Made by a program: the position numbers and the translations under genes. A model generated the notes under the pieces. That model ran no database searches. It was given only the letters and a program-made list of their open reading frames with translations, and had not been told where the DNA came from. A stretch of 19,771 nt of DNA. Origin: Spirochaetaceae bacterium (lineage in GTDB: Bacteria; Spirochaetota; Spirochaetia; WRBN01). Below, piece by piece: positions 7,459-14,263 of this stretch (its first letter is position 1; every line of letters starts with the position of its first letter). The stretch is taken from contig JAHHUI010000017.1 of assembly GCA_020024055.1 (NCBI GenBank), forward strand, positions 1 through 19,771. Reading direction: 5' to 3'.

Positions 7459-7848
7459 ATGCACGAAGAAGAGAAATTCACCGTTTTAGGTGCTGGAACA
7501 GATTTTCGCGGGAAAATGCAGTTTCGCACGGCTTTAATTATTCAAGGCCGATACGAGGGGCGTATTCTGGCCGAGGGAAGTCTGGCTATTGAAGACCATG
7601 CCGTAGTGAAGGCCGATGTAGTGGCCAAGTCTCTTTTAGTCACCGGCTCTTTGACAGGCAATGCCAAGATTATGCAACAGGTGGAAGTCCTTGGTACGGG
7701 CAGCCTGATCGGCGATGTAATCGCTTCGGATATACATATTGAAAAAGGATCTACATTCCGCGGCCGTCTGAGCATGCTTAAAGACCCTGATTCCATCGAT
7801 ATTTTTTCTGCCGCCCCCGATCAGCTAAAAAAACTGGCAAGAGAATGA
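7459..7848 (+). CDS. Bactofilin (polymer-forming cytoskeletal protein)
   Basis: A 129-residue protein of the bactofilin (formerly DUF583) family. The core runs from TDFRGKMQF to about SMLKDP and shows the repeating G-x-hydrophobic pattern of a right-handed beta-helix (GRYEGRILAEGSL, GSLTGNA, GSLIGDV, GSTFRGRL). Bactofilins polymerise without nucleotide and, in several bacteria, position peptidoglycan hydrolases that set cell curvature or helix. The ATG at 7459 is chosen because GAGGAGGG lies just upstream; an in-frame GTG at 7405 precedes the ribosome site and overlaps the candidate promoter. fabV follows after 64 bases on the same strand. An exported M23 endopeptidase, a frequent bactofilin partner, is encoded at 13271-14263, but not in the same operon. 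Confidence 0.9.
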   Translation: MHEEEKFTVLGAGTDFRGKMQFRTALIIQGRYEGRILAEGSLAIEDHAVVKADVVAKSLLVTGSLTGNAKIMQQVEVLGTGSLIGDVIASDIHIEKGSTFRGRLSMLKDPDSIDIFSAAPDQLKKLARE

Positions 7849-7912
7849 GCTTAGGTTTATTTCTAAACTTTCTATTGCTTAAAGGCATCATGCCCAAAGG
7901 AGAAGTAATTAA

Positions 7913-9091
7913 ATGAAGATTCAGCCAAAAATCATGAGTAATGTCTGTTTGACAGCCCATCCACTGGGCTGCAAAATTGAAGTGCAGAAGCAAATTGATT
8001 ATGTTTTGAAAAAGGGGAAATTAAAAGGCCCCAAAACAGCATTAATTTTGGGTTGCTCGGGCGGATATGGCCTAGCCACACGCATTGCCCTGGCCTATGG
8101 CTGTGACACACAGACCTTGGGTGTCAGCCTGGAAAGAGAGCCGGCAGAAAACAAAACAGCCAGCGTAGGTTTTTACAATAATCAGGCTTTTTCCGCATTG
8201 GCCAAGGAAAACGGCAAAAAAGAAAAAACTTTGAATCTGGAAGCTTTCAGCAATGAGGCAAAGGAGCAAACTATTGCCGCCGCCAAAGAATTTTTTGGTG
8301 CCCAGAAGATTGACCTGGTGGTGTACAGCCTGGCCAGCCCCATGCGCACAGACCCCAAAGACGGCACAAGCTATAAAAGCGTGCTCAAGCCCATTGGCCA
8401 GCCTTATCAGGGAAAGACAGTAGATATTTTCACCGGCGCGATTAAAACCGTGGAAGTGGAGCCGGCCACGGAAGAAGAAGCCAAGGCCACTGTGAAAGTG
8501 ATGGGCGGCGAGGATTGGAGCCTGTGGATTGATGCGCTGCTGAAGGCAGATTTGCTTTCACAGGGCGCAATAACTGTGGCCTATAGCTATATTGGCCCGG
8601 AAATCACCTATCCTATTTATCGCGAAGGCACTATTGGCCGGGCCAAGGTAGACCTTGAGCAGAGCGCCGCTGCGATTGACAAGAAATTGTCCGTGGTGAA
8701 AGGCAAGGCCTATGTTTCTGTCAACAAGGCTTTGGTCACGCGTGCATCCAGTGTGATTCCCGTGGTGCCACTGTATGTGGCTATTCTTTTCAAGGTGATG
8801 GCTGAGAAAGGCTTGCATGAGGGTTGTATTGAACAGGAATATCGCATGCTGGAGGTGATGTATGGCCATGACAGCGTGAAGACAGATGATGAGGGCCGCA
8901 TCCGCCTGGATGACTGGGAAATGCGCCCTGAGATTCAGCAGGCTGTATTTTCCGTGTGGGACAAAATTACTCAGGATAATCTTTCTCAATATACTGACTT
9001 GGAAAAAGTGCGTAAAGATTTTATGAACCTGCATGGTTTTGATGTAGAAGGGGTGGATTACGAACAAGATGTCGACCCTATGGGGATATAA
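7913..9091 (+). CDS. fabV: trans-2-enoyl-CoA/ACP reductase, FabV/Ter type (NADH)
   Basis: A 392-residue single-chain reductase of the extended SDR family that reduces trans-2-enoyl thioesters with NADH; Ter from Treponema denticola (about 397 residues) acts on crotonyl-CoA, while FabV of Vibrio and Pseudomonas acts on enoyl-ACP. Visible features are the N-terminal nucleotide loop GCSGGYGLATR (47-57), VYSLASP (137-143), and the catalytic Y-x8-K pair Tyr236...Lys245, one residue from the Tyr235/Lys244 pair described for Yersinia FabV. The AAAGGAG ribosome site at 7896-7902 supports the ATG at 7913. A strong terminator follows 24 bases after the stop. It may complete fatty-acid elongation in place of FabI or work in butyrate-type fermentation; the sequence alone does not decide. 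Confidence 0.95.
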   Translation: MKIQPKIMSNVCLTAHPLGCKIEVQKQIDYVLKKGKLKGPKTALILGCSGGYGLATRIALAYGCDTQTLGVSLEREPAENKTASVGFYNNQAFSALAKENGKKEKTLNLEAFSNEAKEQTIAAAKEFFGAQKIDLVVYSLASPMRTDPKDGTSYKSVLKPIGQPYQGKTVDIFTGAIKTVEVEPATEEEAKATVKVMGGEDWSLWIDALLKADLLSQGAITVAYSYIGPEITYPIYREGTIGRAKVDLEQSAAAIDKKLSVVKGKAYVSVNKALVTRASSVIPVVPLYVAILFKVMAEKGLHEGCIEQEYRMLEVMYGHDSVKTDDEGRIRLDDWEMRPEIQQAVFSVWDKITQDNLSQYTDLEKVRKDFMNLHGFDVEGVDYEQDVDPMGI

Positions 9092-9114
9092 TTCCTTCTC
9101 AAATATGCTTGTTT

Positions 9115-9146
9115 ATCCCCGCCTGCTGAAAGGCGGGGATTTTTTT
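9115..9146 (+). terminator. Rho-independent terminator after fabV
   Basis: A perfect 10-bp stem (ATCCCCGCCT at 9115-9124 with AGGCGGGGAT at 9131-9140), six-base loop, then a run of T to 9146. It ends the bactofilin-fabV unit. It ends five bases before the stop of the convergent ankyrin gene, but there is no T run in that direction. Confidence 0.93.
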
Positions 9147-9150
9147 GCTC

Positions 9151-9954
9151 TTAGCCGGCAGAAAGGATTTCCACCGGGCGCAGATACAGGGCAATTGCCT
9201 TCAGGGCTTCTTCATCACGAGAGCTGTGATAATAAGCAGGGGTGGCCTGGGTATAATCCCAGGGGGTCAGTCCATTTTTGTCAGGGGATTCCTTATGTGC
9301 CTGGGCAGACACCAACAATTTCACTGCTTCCAGATGCCCGTCTAAGCAGGCTAGATGTAGAGGTGTGGCCCCAAAGCTGTCTAGCGCCATGACATCTGCG
9401 CCGTAATTTAAAAGCAGCTTGATAATGCTGATATTGCCATGATAGCTGGCATGATGCAGAGGGGTTTGGTTGTATTTTGCTCTCATGGTGACATTGGCGC
9501 CCCCTTGAAGCAAAATCTCTACAGCCCTGGGCTTATTATAATTAATGGCATAGAATAAAGGCGTGCCCCCGCGGATATCTCTGGCGTCTATAGACGAGCC
9601 GAATTTGATTAATGTTGTTATAAGTTCAATATGGCCCATTTTGGCGGCAATATGCAGCGGCGTGCGTCTGATAACGTCGGTGCTGTTTGGATTGGCCCCA
9701 TGCGCCAGCAATACATTGACTATATTTATATTTTTGCTGTCTGTGGCCAGATGCAGAGCAGAAAGACCCAAGGGATTTTTATGATTTACGCTGGCTCCTT
9801 CTTTAATGGCTTTGTTCAAAGAAGCTATATTGCCATATTCCACAGCCAATAACAAAGCTTCGTCTGTCAGACTTTCAGCACACACAGAAAGTGAAACAAA
9901 AAAGAGAAAGCTGTGGATGAAAAAAATTCTGATGGGGAAAATCTTTATCTGCAT
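9151..9954 (-). CDS. Exported ankyrin-repeat protein
   Basis: A 267-residue protein. Residues 1-26 form a signal peptide (basic start, Phe/Ile-rich core, cleavage likely after VCA). The rest is about six ankyrin repeats of about 33 residues, recognised by TPLHxA and the G-A-N/D-xN ends (ALHLA..., TPLHIA..., TPLFYA..., TPLHHA..., TPLHLA...), followed by a partial capping repeat with TPWDY. Ankyrin repeats bind other proteins; the partner is unknown and must be in the periplasm or outside the cell if the signal works. The gene stands alone, convergent with fabV and divergent from the 10157 gene. No strong ribosome site precedes the ATG. In host-associated bacteria such proteins are sometimes effectors, but a periplasmic role (as proposed for AnkB-type proteins) is equally possible. 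Confidence 0.88.
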   Translation of the reverse strand: MQIKIFPIRIFFIHSFLFFVSLSVCAESLTDEALLLAVEYGNIASLNKAIKEGASVNHKNPLGLSALHLATDSKNINIVNVLLAHGANPNSTDVIRRTPLHIAAKMGHIELITTLIKFGSSIDARDIRGGTPLFYAINYNKPRAVEILLQGGANVTMRAKYNQTPLHHASYHGNISIIKLLLNYGADVMALDSFGATPLHLACLDGHLEAVKLLVSAQAHKESPDKNGLTPWDYTQATPAYYHSSRDEEALKAIALYLRPVEILSAG

Positions 9955-10001
9955 ATAACCATTACGCTTTCAATATTCAATGTGAAAAAATCGGGTTTAA
10001 T

Positions 10002-10024
10002 GGCCTTTTACTGAATTAAAGGCC
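10002..10024. repeat. Inverted repeat in the ankyrin/10157 divergent region
   Basis: GGCCTTT (10002-10008) and AAAGGCC (10018-10024) form a perfect 7-bp dyad with a nine-base centre. There is no T run directly after it, so it is not a terminator. It lies just upstream of, and across the -35 position of, a TATAAT box, as expected for an operator. The rest of 9955-10156 shows no gene or RNA that I recognise. Confidence 0.5.
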
Positions 10025-10035
10025 GTGAATTATTC

Positions 10036-10041
10036 TATAAT
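10036..10041 (+). promoter_or_regulatory. Possible -10 box upstream of the 10157 gene
   Basis: A perfect TATAAT at 10036-10041. The -35 position (CTGAAT or TGAATT at 10011-10017) is weak and lies in the centre of the inverted repeat at 10002-10024, suggesting a regulated promoter. The implied leader is about 110 bases. Confidence 0.35.
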
Positions 10042-10156
10042 TTTTATGTTCTGTAAGTCAACGAACAAAGAGCTGAAGAACAACAGGCGTATCAATTTTA
10101 GATGAGTCTGTGTAAGTTTAGTTTAAGAGTTTTTTTAAAGTGACGAGAATTAAGCC

Positions 10157-10693
10157 GTGCGACGGAATTCTTTTAAATGGGCGATGTTTTTTACACTTTT
10201 TTTTGCGGCAAGCAGTCTTTATGCGCGTGCACAGATTCTTAGTGATGTTCATATTGATCGCTTTATTATGGTTGTGCCGGATATCGGTTCTTCTGTGATT
10301 TCGGCCTGGGGCGCGTCTCCTTTAAGGAAAGAGACCAGTCTGGATCAGATTCAGCATGAATATGAGAATAACGGCCAGATTATTGATATTTTGAAAGAGA
10401 AAAGACTGCCCCATACGATGGCGGGTGAGATTTTTACCGTGATGGTGGGTATGATGGTTGTCTCATATCAAAATCAGCGTGATATACTGGAAGAAAAACT
10501 GGGCCGCAGCCTCACTGATCAGGAACTGGTGAAGGAAATACAGCATATGGGTGTTTTCAGCAGCGAGGATATTGCTGAGGTGAAGCAGGCGTTAGATTTC
10601 CTGCATGTGGCGCGCCAATGGCTGGGACAGAAGAATTTTTCTTTGTTGAACAGGCGTATTGGCGAATTAAGTTCTGTTGTGGCGGAATTGTGA
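10157..10693 (+). CDS. Unknown exported protein
   Basis: A 178-residue protein with a clear signal peptide (RR and K near the start, a Phe/Leu/Ala-rich core, cleavage probably after YARA at about residue 25). The GTG at 10157 is preferred because it supplies the basic N-region; the next start, ATG at 10184, would leave a signal peptide without positive charge. The ribosome site is weak (GAG nine bases upstream). The mature part is mostly alpha-helical by composition, with a charged segment LEEKLGRSLTDQELVKEI. I do not recognise a family. deoD begins 21 bases after its stop with its own strong ribosome site, so the two are probably co-transcribed, but no functional link is evident. It is likely periplasmic or secreted. 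Confidence 0.7.
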   Translation: MRRNSFKWAMFFTLFFAASSLYARAQILSDVHIDRFIMVVPDIGSSVISAWGASPLRKETSLDQIQHEYENNGQIIDILKEKRLPHTMAGEIFTVMVGMMVVSYQNQRDILEEKLGRSLTDQELVKEIQHMGVFSSEDIAEVKQALDFLHVARQWLGQKNFSLLNRRIGELSSVVAEL

Positions 10694-10714
10694 TTTTTTA
10701 AGGAGGGCCGGAAT

Positions 10715-11425
10715 ATGACGCCTCATAATAGTGCAAAAGTTGGCGATATTGCTGAAAGTGTTTTGATGCCTGGCGATCCCCTGAGGGCAAAATATATTGC
10801 TGAGAATTTTCTTGAAAACCCTGTATGTTATAATCAGGTGCGCAATGCTTTAGGCTTCACCGGCACCTATCGCGGCAAGAAAGTCTCTGTCCAGGCCTCT
10901 GGCATGGGCATTCCCTCTTTTTCAATTTATGCCAATGAATTATTTGAATTTTACGGATGTAAAAATGTCATCCGCGTGGGTACATGTGGCGCTGTGCACC
11001 CGGAAATTAAGCTTCGTGACACCATCATTGCCACCGGCGCCTGTACAGACAGCGCCATTAATCGCAATCTCTTTGACGGCCAGGATTATGCCGCCGTGGC
11101 CAATTTTGAATTGCTGCGCGCTGCGGCCGACACCGCCGCTGTGATGCAGGTTCCTGTGAATTTTGGTTTATTGTTTTCCAGTGATTTATTTTATGCCGAA
11201 AAACCAGCTAATTGGGATTTATGGTCTAAATATGGTGTTTTGGCTGTGGAAATGGAAGCCGTGGCTTTGTACACTTTGGCGGCCAAATATCATGCGCGCG
11301 GGCTGGCTATGGTCAGTGTGAGTGATCATGTTATCAGCGGCGAGCAAATTTCACCCGAAGAGCGCCAGAAAGGGTCTGAACAAATGATTCGTCTGGCTTT
11401 GGAAACTCTTCTTGATTTCTCTTAG
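10715..11425 (+). CDS. deoD: Purine nucleoside phosphorylase, DeoD type
   Basis: A 236-residue cytosolic enzyme that splits purine (deoxy)nucleosides with phosphate into free base and (deoxy)ribose-1-phosphate; DeoD enzymes are hexamers. It matches E. coli DeoD (239 residues) throughout: LMPGDPLRAKYIAE (phosphate-binding, 17-30), RVGTCGAV (87-94), VEMEA (178-182, sugar and base contacts) and VSDH with catalytic Asp204, so it should be active on 6-amino and 6-oxo purines. AAGGAGGG lies just before the ATG. It follows the exported 10157 protein by 21 bases and ends in a strong terminator. Thymidine phosphorylase and a PGM2-type mutase, the matching salvage functions, are on the opposite strand nearby. 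Confidence 0.95.
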   Translation: MTPHNSAKVGDIAESVLMPGDPLRAKYIAENFLENPVCYNQVRNALGFTGTYRGKKVSVQASGMGIPSFSIYANELFEFYGCKNVIRVGTCGAVHPEIKLRDTIIATGACTDSAINRNLFDGQDYAAVANFELLRAAADTAAVMQVPVNFGLLFSSDLFYAEKPANWDLWSKYGVLAVEMEAVALYTLAAKYHARGLAMVSVSDHVISGEQISPEERQKGSEQMIRLALETLLDFS

Positions 11426-11453
11426 GTTACCAAAATAATCGTTTTTTTAACTT

Positions 11454-11490
11454 GAAAAGCCCTGCAGGAGCAGCAGGGCTTTTCTTTTTT
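11454..11490 (+). terminator. Rho-independent terminator after deoD
   Basis: A perfect 12-bp stem (GAAAAGCCCTGC at 11454-11465 with GCAGGGCTTTTC at 11473-11484), seven-base loop and six T. The stem starts a few bases past the stop of the convergent mutase gene and could also slow transcription from that side, though without a clean T run there. Confidence 0.93.
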
Positions 11491-13213
11491 ATTTATTCTG
11501 GAATTTTTGCAGCAAGTTATGAATGTCCTGCTGTATTTCCTGTTGCGTTTTGTCCAACAGGTCACGACTGTCACCCTTGAGCAGAAGATAGAATTTAATT
11601 TTGGGTTCGGTCCCGCTGGGGCGTGCGATGATGACAGAATCGTCTTCCAGGGTGAATTCTAAAACATTGGAAGAGGGAAGATCGATATTTTTCTCATATT
11701 GACCGTCCATGAAAGTTTTACCGCTTTTATAGTCCACAATGCGCACGATATTTTTGCTGCACCAGTCCTGTTTGCCTTTACGCAGATGCATCATCAGATC
11801 TTGCATCAAGGTTTTGCCACGGCTGCCCGGAAATTCAGCACTGATCTGTGTCTCCTGAAAATATCCAAATCTTTGATAAATCTGTTCTAAATAGTCAATG
11901 AGAGTACGGCCTCGGCTGTGATTCCATACAGCACATTCACACAAAACTAAAAGCGTTGAGATGGCATCTTTGTCACGTATCACCGTCGTGCATAAATAGC
12001 CATAGCTTTCTTCACAGCCAAAGAGGAAATGTGAACGTTGCTGTGATTTTTCCATGGTGCGTATTTTCTCGGCAATGTATTTGAAGCCTGTGAGCACACG
12101 ATAGTCGCTGATGCCATAAGATTTGGCAATTTTATTATGCAATGTGGAAGAGACAATGCTGTTCACAAAATAAGAACCAAGAGGCAGATTTTGCAGCTCT
12201 GTGCATCGCGAAGCGAGATAATCTAATAAAATAGCCCCGATTTGATTTCCCGTCAGCAGGGAAAATTCCCCCTGATGCAGCACAGCAGCACCTATGCGAT
12301 CGGCATCAGGATCTGTGGCCAACACAAGGGCACAGGATTTCTCTCGTGCCAGCTCTATAGCCAAAGCCATTGCTTTGGGGTCTTCGGGATTAGGTGAGCT
12401 CACCGTGGGAAAGTCACCATCAGGGTCTGTCTGAGTGCTCACAATATGAAAAGAAAACCCATGCCGCTGCAAGGCCTGTTGCACAGGATGCAGGCCCGAG
12501 CCATGCAAAGGCGTGTAAACAATAGAAAAATCTTTTTGCTCTTGTATCAGCTGCGGCCTTTGAATCAGCGGCGCAATGGCATCTTGATAGGCAGCATGAA
12601 TTTCATCTTCAATCATGATCAGCAGGCCATGTTCCTGTGCTTCCACTGGGTTCATATAGGCCACTTGCGTGGTTTCTTTAATGCTGTGCACAATGCCATG
12701 ATCATGCGGCGGCAACACCTGTGCACCGTCTTTCCAATATACTTTATAACCATTGTATTCAGGTGGATTGTGGCTGGCTGTGATCATCACGCCAAATTGT
12801 GCCTGATAATGCCGCACGGCAAAGCTGAGCATTGGCACGGGGCTCAACTCTTCAAATAAATAGGTTTTAATTCCATTTGCCGTGAAAACCTTCGCAGCTT
12901 CTATGGCGAAGTCTCTGCTGTAACGGCGTGAGTCATAAGAAACAACAGTGCTTAAAGATGAGCCAGCAGTTTTCTTTGCATAGGAAGCCAAACCTTGGCT
13001 GCTGCGTGCCACGATATAAGGGTTCATGCGATTGCTGCCGGCGCCGATGATTCCCCTCAGGCCGCCTGTTCCAAATTCTAAGTCGTATATAAATCTTTCT
13101 TTTAATTCGTCGCTGTTATTTGCCAATTGCTGTGCTTCGGAAAGAAAAGAGGGATGTTTTTCAAAGCTGAGATAGTTTTGGTATTTTTGTTGAATACTTT
13201 TTTCATCAGACAT
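11489..13213 (-). CDS. Phosphoglucomutase / phosphopentomutase, PGM2-like
   Basis: A 574-residue alpha-D-phosphohexomutase-superfamily enzyme. In order: FGTGGLRG (47-54), the phosphoserine loop TASHNP with Ser147, the Mg loop DPDADR (301-306), the sugar-binding loop FGCEESYG (398-405) and the phosphate loop RPSGTEPK near the C-terminus, so all catalytic parts are present. The length and the FGTGGLRG / GCEESYG style match the PGM2/PgcA branch, which includes both glucose and ribose/deoxyribose 1-phosphate mutases. With DeoD and thymidine phosphorylase nearby, a phosphopentomutase role is attractive. The ATG at 13213 is preferred over an in-frame TTG at 13234, because a promoter -10 box lies at 13226-13221, downstream of the TTG. 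There is no Shine-Dalgarno site, consistent with a leaderless mRNA. Confidence 0.92.
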   Translation of the reverse strand: MSDEKSIQQKYQNYLSFEKHPSFLSEAQQLANNSDELKERFIYDLEFGTGGLRGIIGAGSNRMNPYIVARSSQGLASYAKKTAGSSLSTVVSYDSRRYSRDFAIEAAKVFTANGIKTYLFEELSPVPMLSFAVRHYQAQFGVMITASHNPPEYNGYKVYWKDGAQVLPPHDHGIVHSIKETTQVAYMNPVEAQEHGLLIMIEDEIHAAYQDAIAPLIQRPQLIQEQKDFSIVYTPLHGSGLHPVQQALQRHGFSFHIVSTQTDPDGDFPTVSSPNPEDPKAMALAIELAREKSCALVLATDPDADRIGAAVLHQGEFSLLTGNQIGAILLDYLASRCTELQNLPLGSYFVNSIVSSTLHNKIAKSYGISDYRVLTGFKYIAEKIRTMEKSQQRSHFLFGCEESYGYLCTTVIRDKDAISTLLVLCECAVWNHSRGRTLIDYLEQIYQRFGYFQETQISAEFPGSRGKTLMQDLMMHLRKGKQDWCSKNIVRIVDYKSGKTFMDGQYEKNIDLPSSNVLEFTLEDDSVIIARPSGTEPKIKFYLLLKGDSRDLLDKTQQEIQQDIHNLLQKFQNK

Positions 13214-13220
13214 ATTTATA

Positions 13221-13249
13221 ATTTTAACAGACAACTGAATTTTTGTAAA
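13221..13249 (-). promoter_or_regulatory. Promoter for the mutase gene; leaderless start
   Basis: On the reverse strand TTTACA (13249-13244) and TAAAAT (13226-13221) are 17 bases apart, each matching consensus at five of six positions. Only seven bases separate the -10 box from the ATG at 13213, so transcription should start at or next to the A of the start codon. It lies in the short gap after the M23 gene, giving the mutase its own promoter. Confidence 0.5.
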
Positions 13250-13270
13250 AGGGCAAAATACATATTTGTT

Positions 13271-14263
13271 TTATCTGCGGCGGCTGGCTTGGGCCTTGCG
13301 GATGGTGCGCAGCATCCAATGTTTATCCAGAATGGGTTTTTTCACATAGATATTTGGGTCTACTGGCCAGCCGTTCACCCGCAGAGAAAAATGCAGATGC
13401 GGCCCGGCGGAGAACCCTGTGGTGCCCAGATAGCCAATCAGCTCGCCGGGTTTCACTTGTTTGCCTTTATAGGTTGTGATGCCATTCATGTGATAATAAA
13501 GCGTGAAAGTACCTGGTAAATGTTCAATGATGATGGTGTAGCCGGTGACTACTCGATATTCAGCCAGGACCACGCGCCCCTGTGCTGCAGCATAAATGGG
13601 TGTGCCTATAGGAAGGCCTGCCATATCCTGGGCATCGTGAAAGTCGCCCCCGCGTACACCGTTTGTATAAACGAAAGTACGCCTTTCCCCAAAACCACTG
13701 CTGGATCGCCATCGGGCGCGGATGGGCCATTGCATGGGCCCGGTGGAAAAAATACTGCCTGGAGAATATGTTTCTAAAGTCTGATAAAATCTTTTTGCCT
13801 GGCGGATTCTCTCTTTTGATGGACGAGTGCTTTGAATGCGGCTTCCGCGCGTGCCAAAATGAATCGTTTTATGCGGATATTTTTTCCCAATCACAAATGT
13901 ACTGGTTTCCCAGGAACGAAAGTCATTGCTTTTTTCCGTGGTGACCAAGATGGAATACAGACCCGAAGGCAGCTCGGGGCTCAGGCCAAACATGGCCACC
14001 GCTGCCACTTCGCCCCCCTCACGTTTGTTGAATCGATAGGGAAACATCTGCACCGTGGCGCGCACCTTACCATTGGGGTCAATCAGCTTTGCTTTCACCT
14101 TGGGCAGGCTGTTTGTTGGATATATCATGATAGTGCCAATTTCGCCGTGACGCCAATTCGGGCTGACATACAATCGAGGAACCGGCGGTTCATCTGCATT
14201 TGCAAAAGGAGAAAATGTGTGCAACAAAAATAGTAAATAAAAAATCTTACGAAGCATAAACAT
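13271..14263 (-). CDS. Exported M23 (LytM-type) peptidoglycan endopeptidase
   Basis: A 330-residue secreted zinc metallopeptidase. Residues 1-23 form a signal peptide ending FANA. Residues about 24-130 look like an immunoglobulin-like beta domain, then a basic linker, then the M23 domain (about 185-305). The zinc ligands are His209 and Asp213 (HDAQD) and the second His of HLH (289-291), with the additional catalytic His258 in YYHMN; all are present, so it should cut peptidoglycan cross-bridges, unlike degenerate LytM factors. The ATG at 14263 shares a base with the recJ stop (TAATG), indicating coupled translation; a TTG at 14275 or an ATG at 14257 are less likely starts. Partners could include bactofilin, whose gene is elsewhere in the window. 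Confidence 0.92.
   Translation of the reverse strand: MFMLRKIFYLLFLLHTFSPFANADEPPVPRLYVSPNWRHGEIGTIMIYPTNSLPKVKAKLIDPNGKVRATVQMFPYRFNKREGGEVAAVAMFGLSPELPSGLYSILVTTEKSNDFRSWETSTFVIGKKYPHKTIHFGTRGSRIQSTRPSKERIRQAKRFYQTLETYSPGSIFSTGPMQWPIRARWRSSSGFGERRTFVYTNGVRGGDFHDAQDMAGLPIGTPIYAAAQGRVVLAEYRVVTGYTIIIEHLPGTFTLYYHMNGITTYKGKQVKPGELIGYLGTTGFSAGPHLHFSLRVNGWPVDPNIYVKKPILDKHWMLRTIRKAQASRRR

Noticed and set aside
7287..7529. N-terminal extension of the solute-binding protein
   Set aside because: It runs through the promoter and AAGGAGG site and places the lipoprotein signal internally.
7884..7894. Short palindrome GGCATCATGCC in the fabV leader
   Set aside because: Five-base arms are common by chance and there is no other evidence for an operator.
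8558..9067. Reverse-strand open frame of 169 codons
   Set aside because: It is antisense to the well-supported fabV gene.
13214..13234. TTG start adding seven residues to the mutase
   Set aside because: The -10 box of the predicted promoter lies between this TTG and the ATG at 13213.
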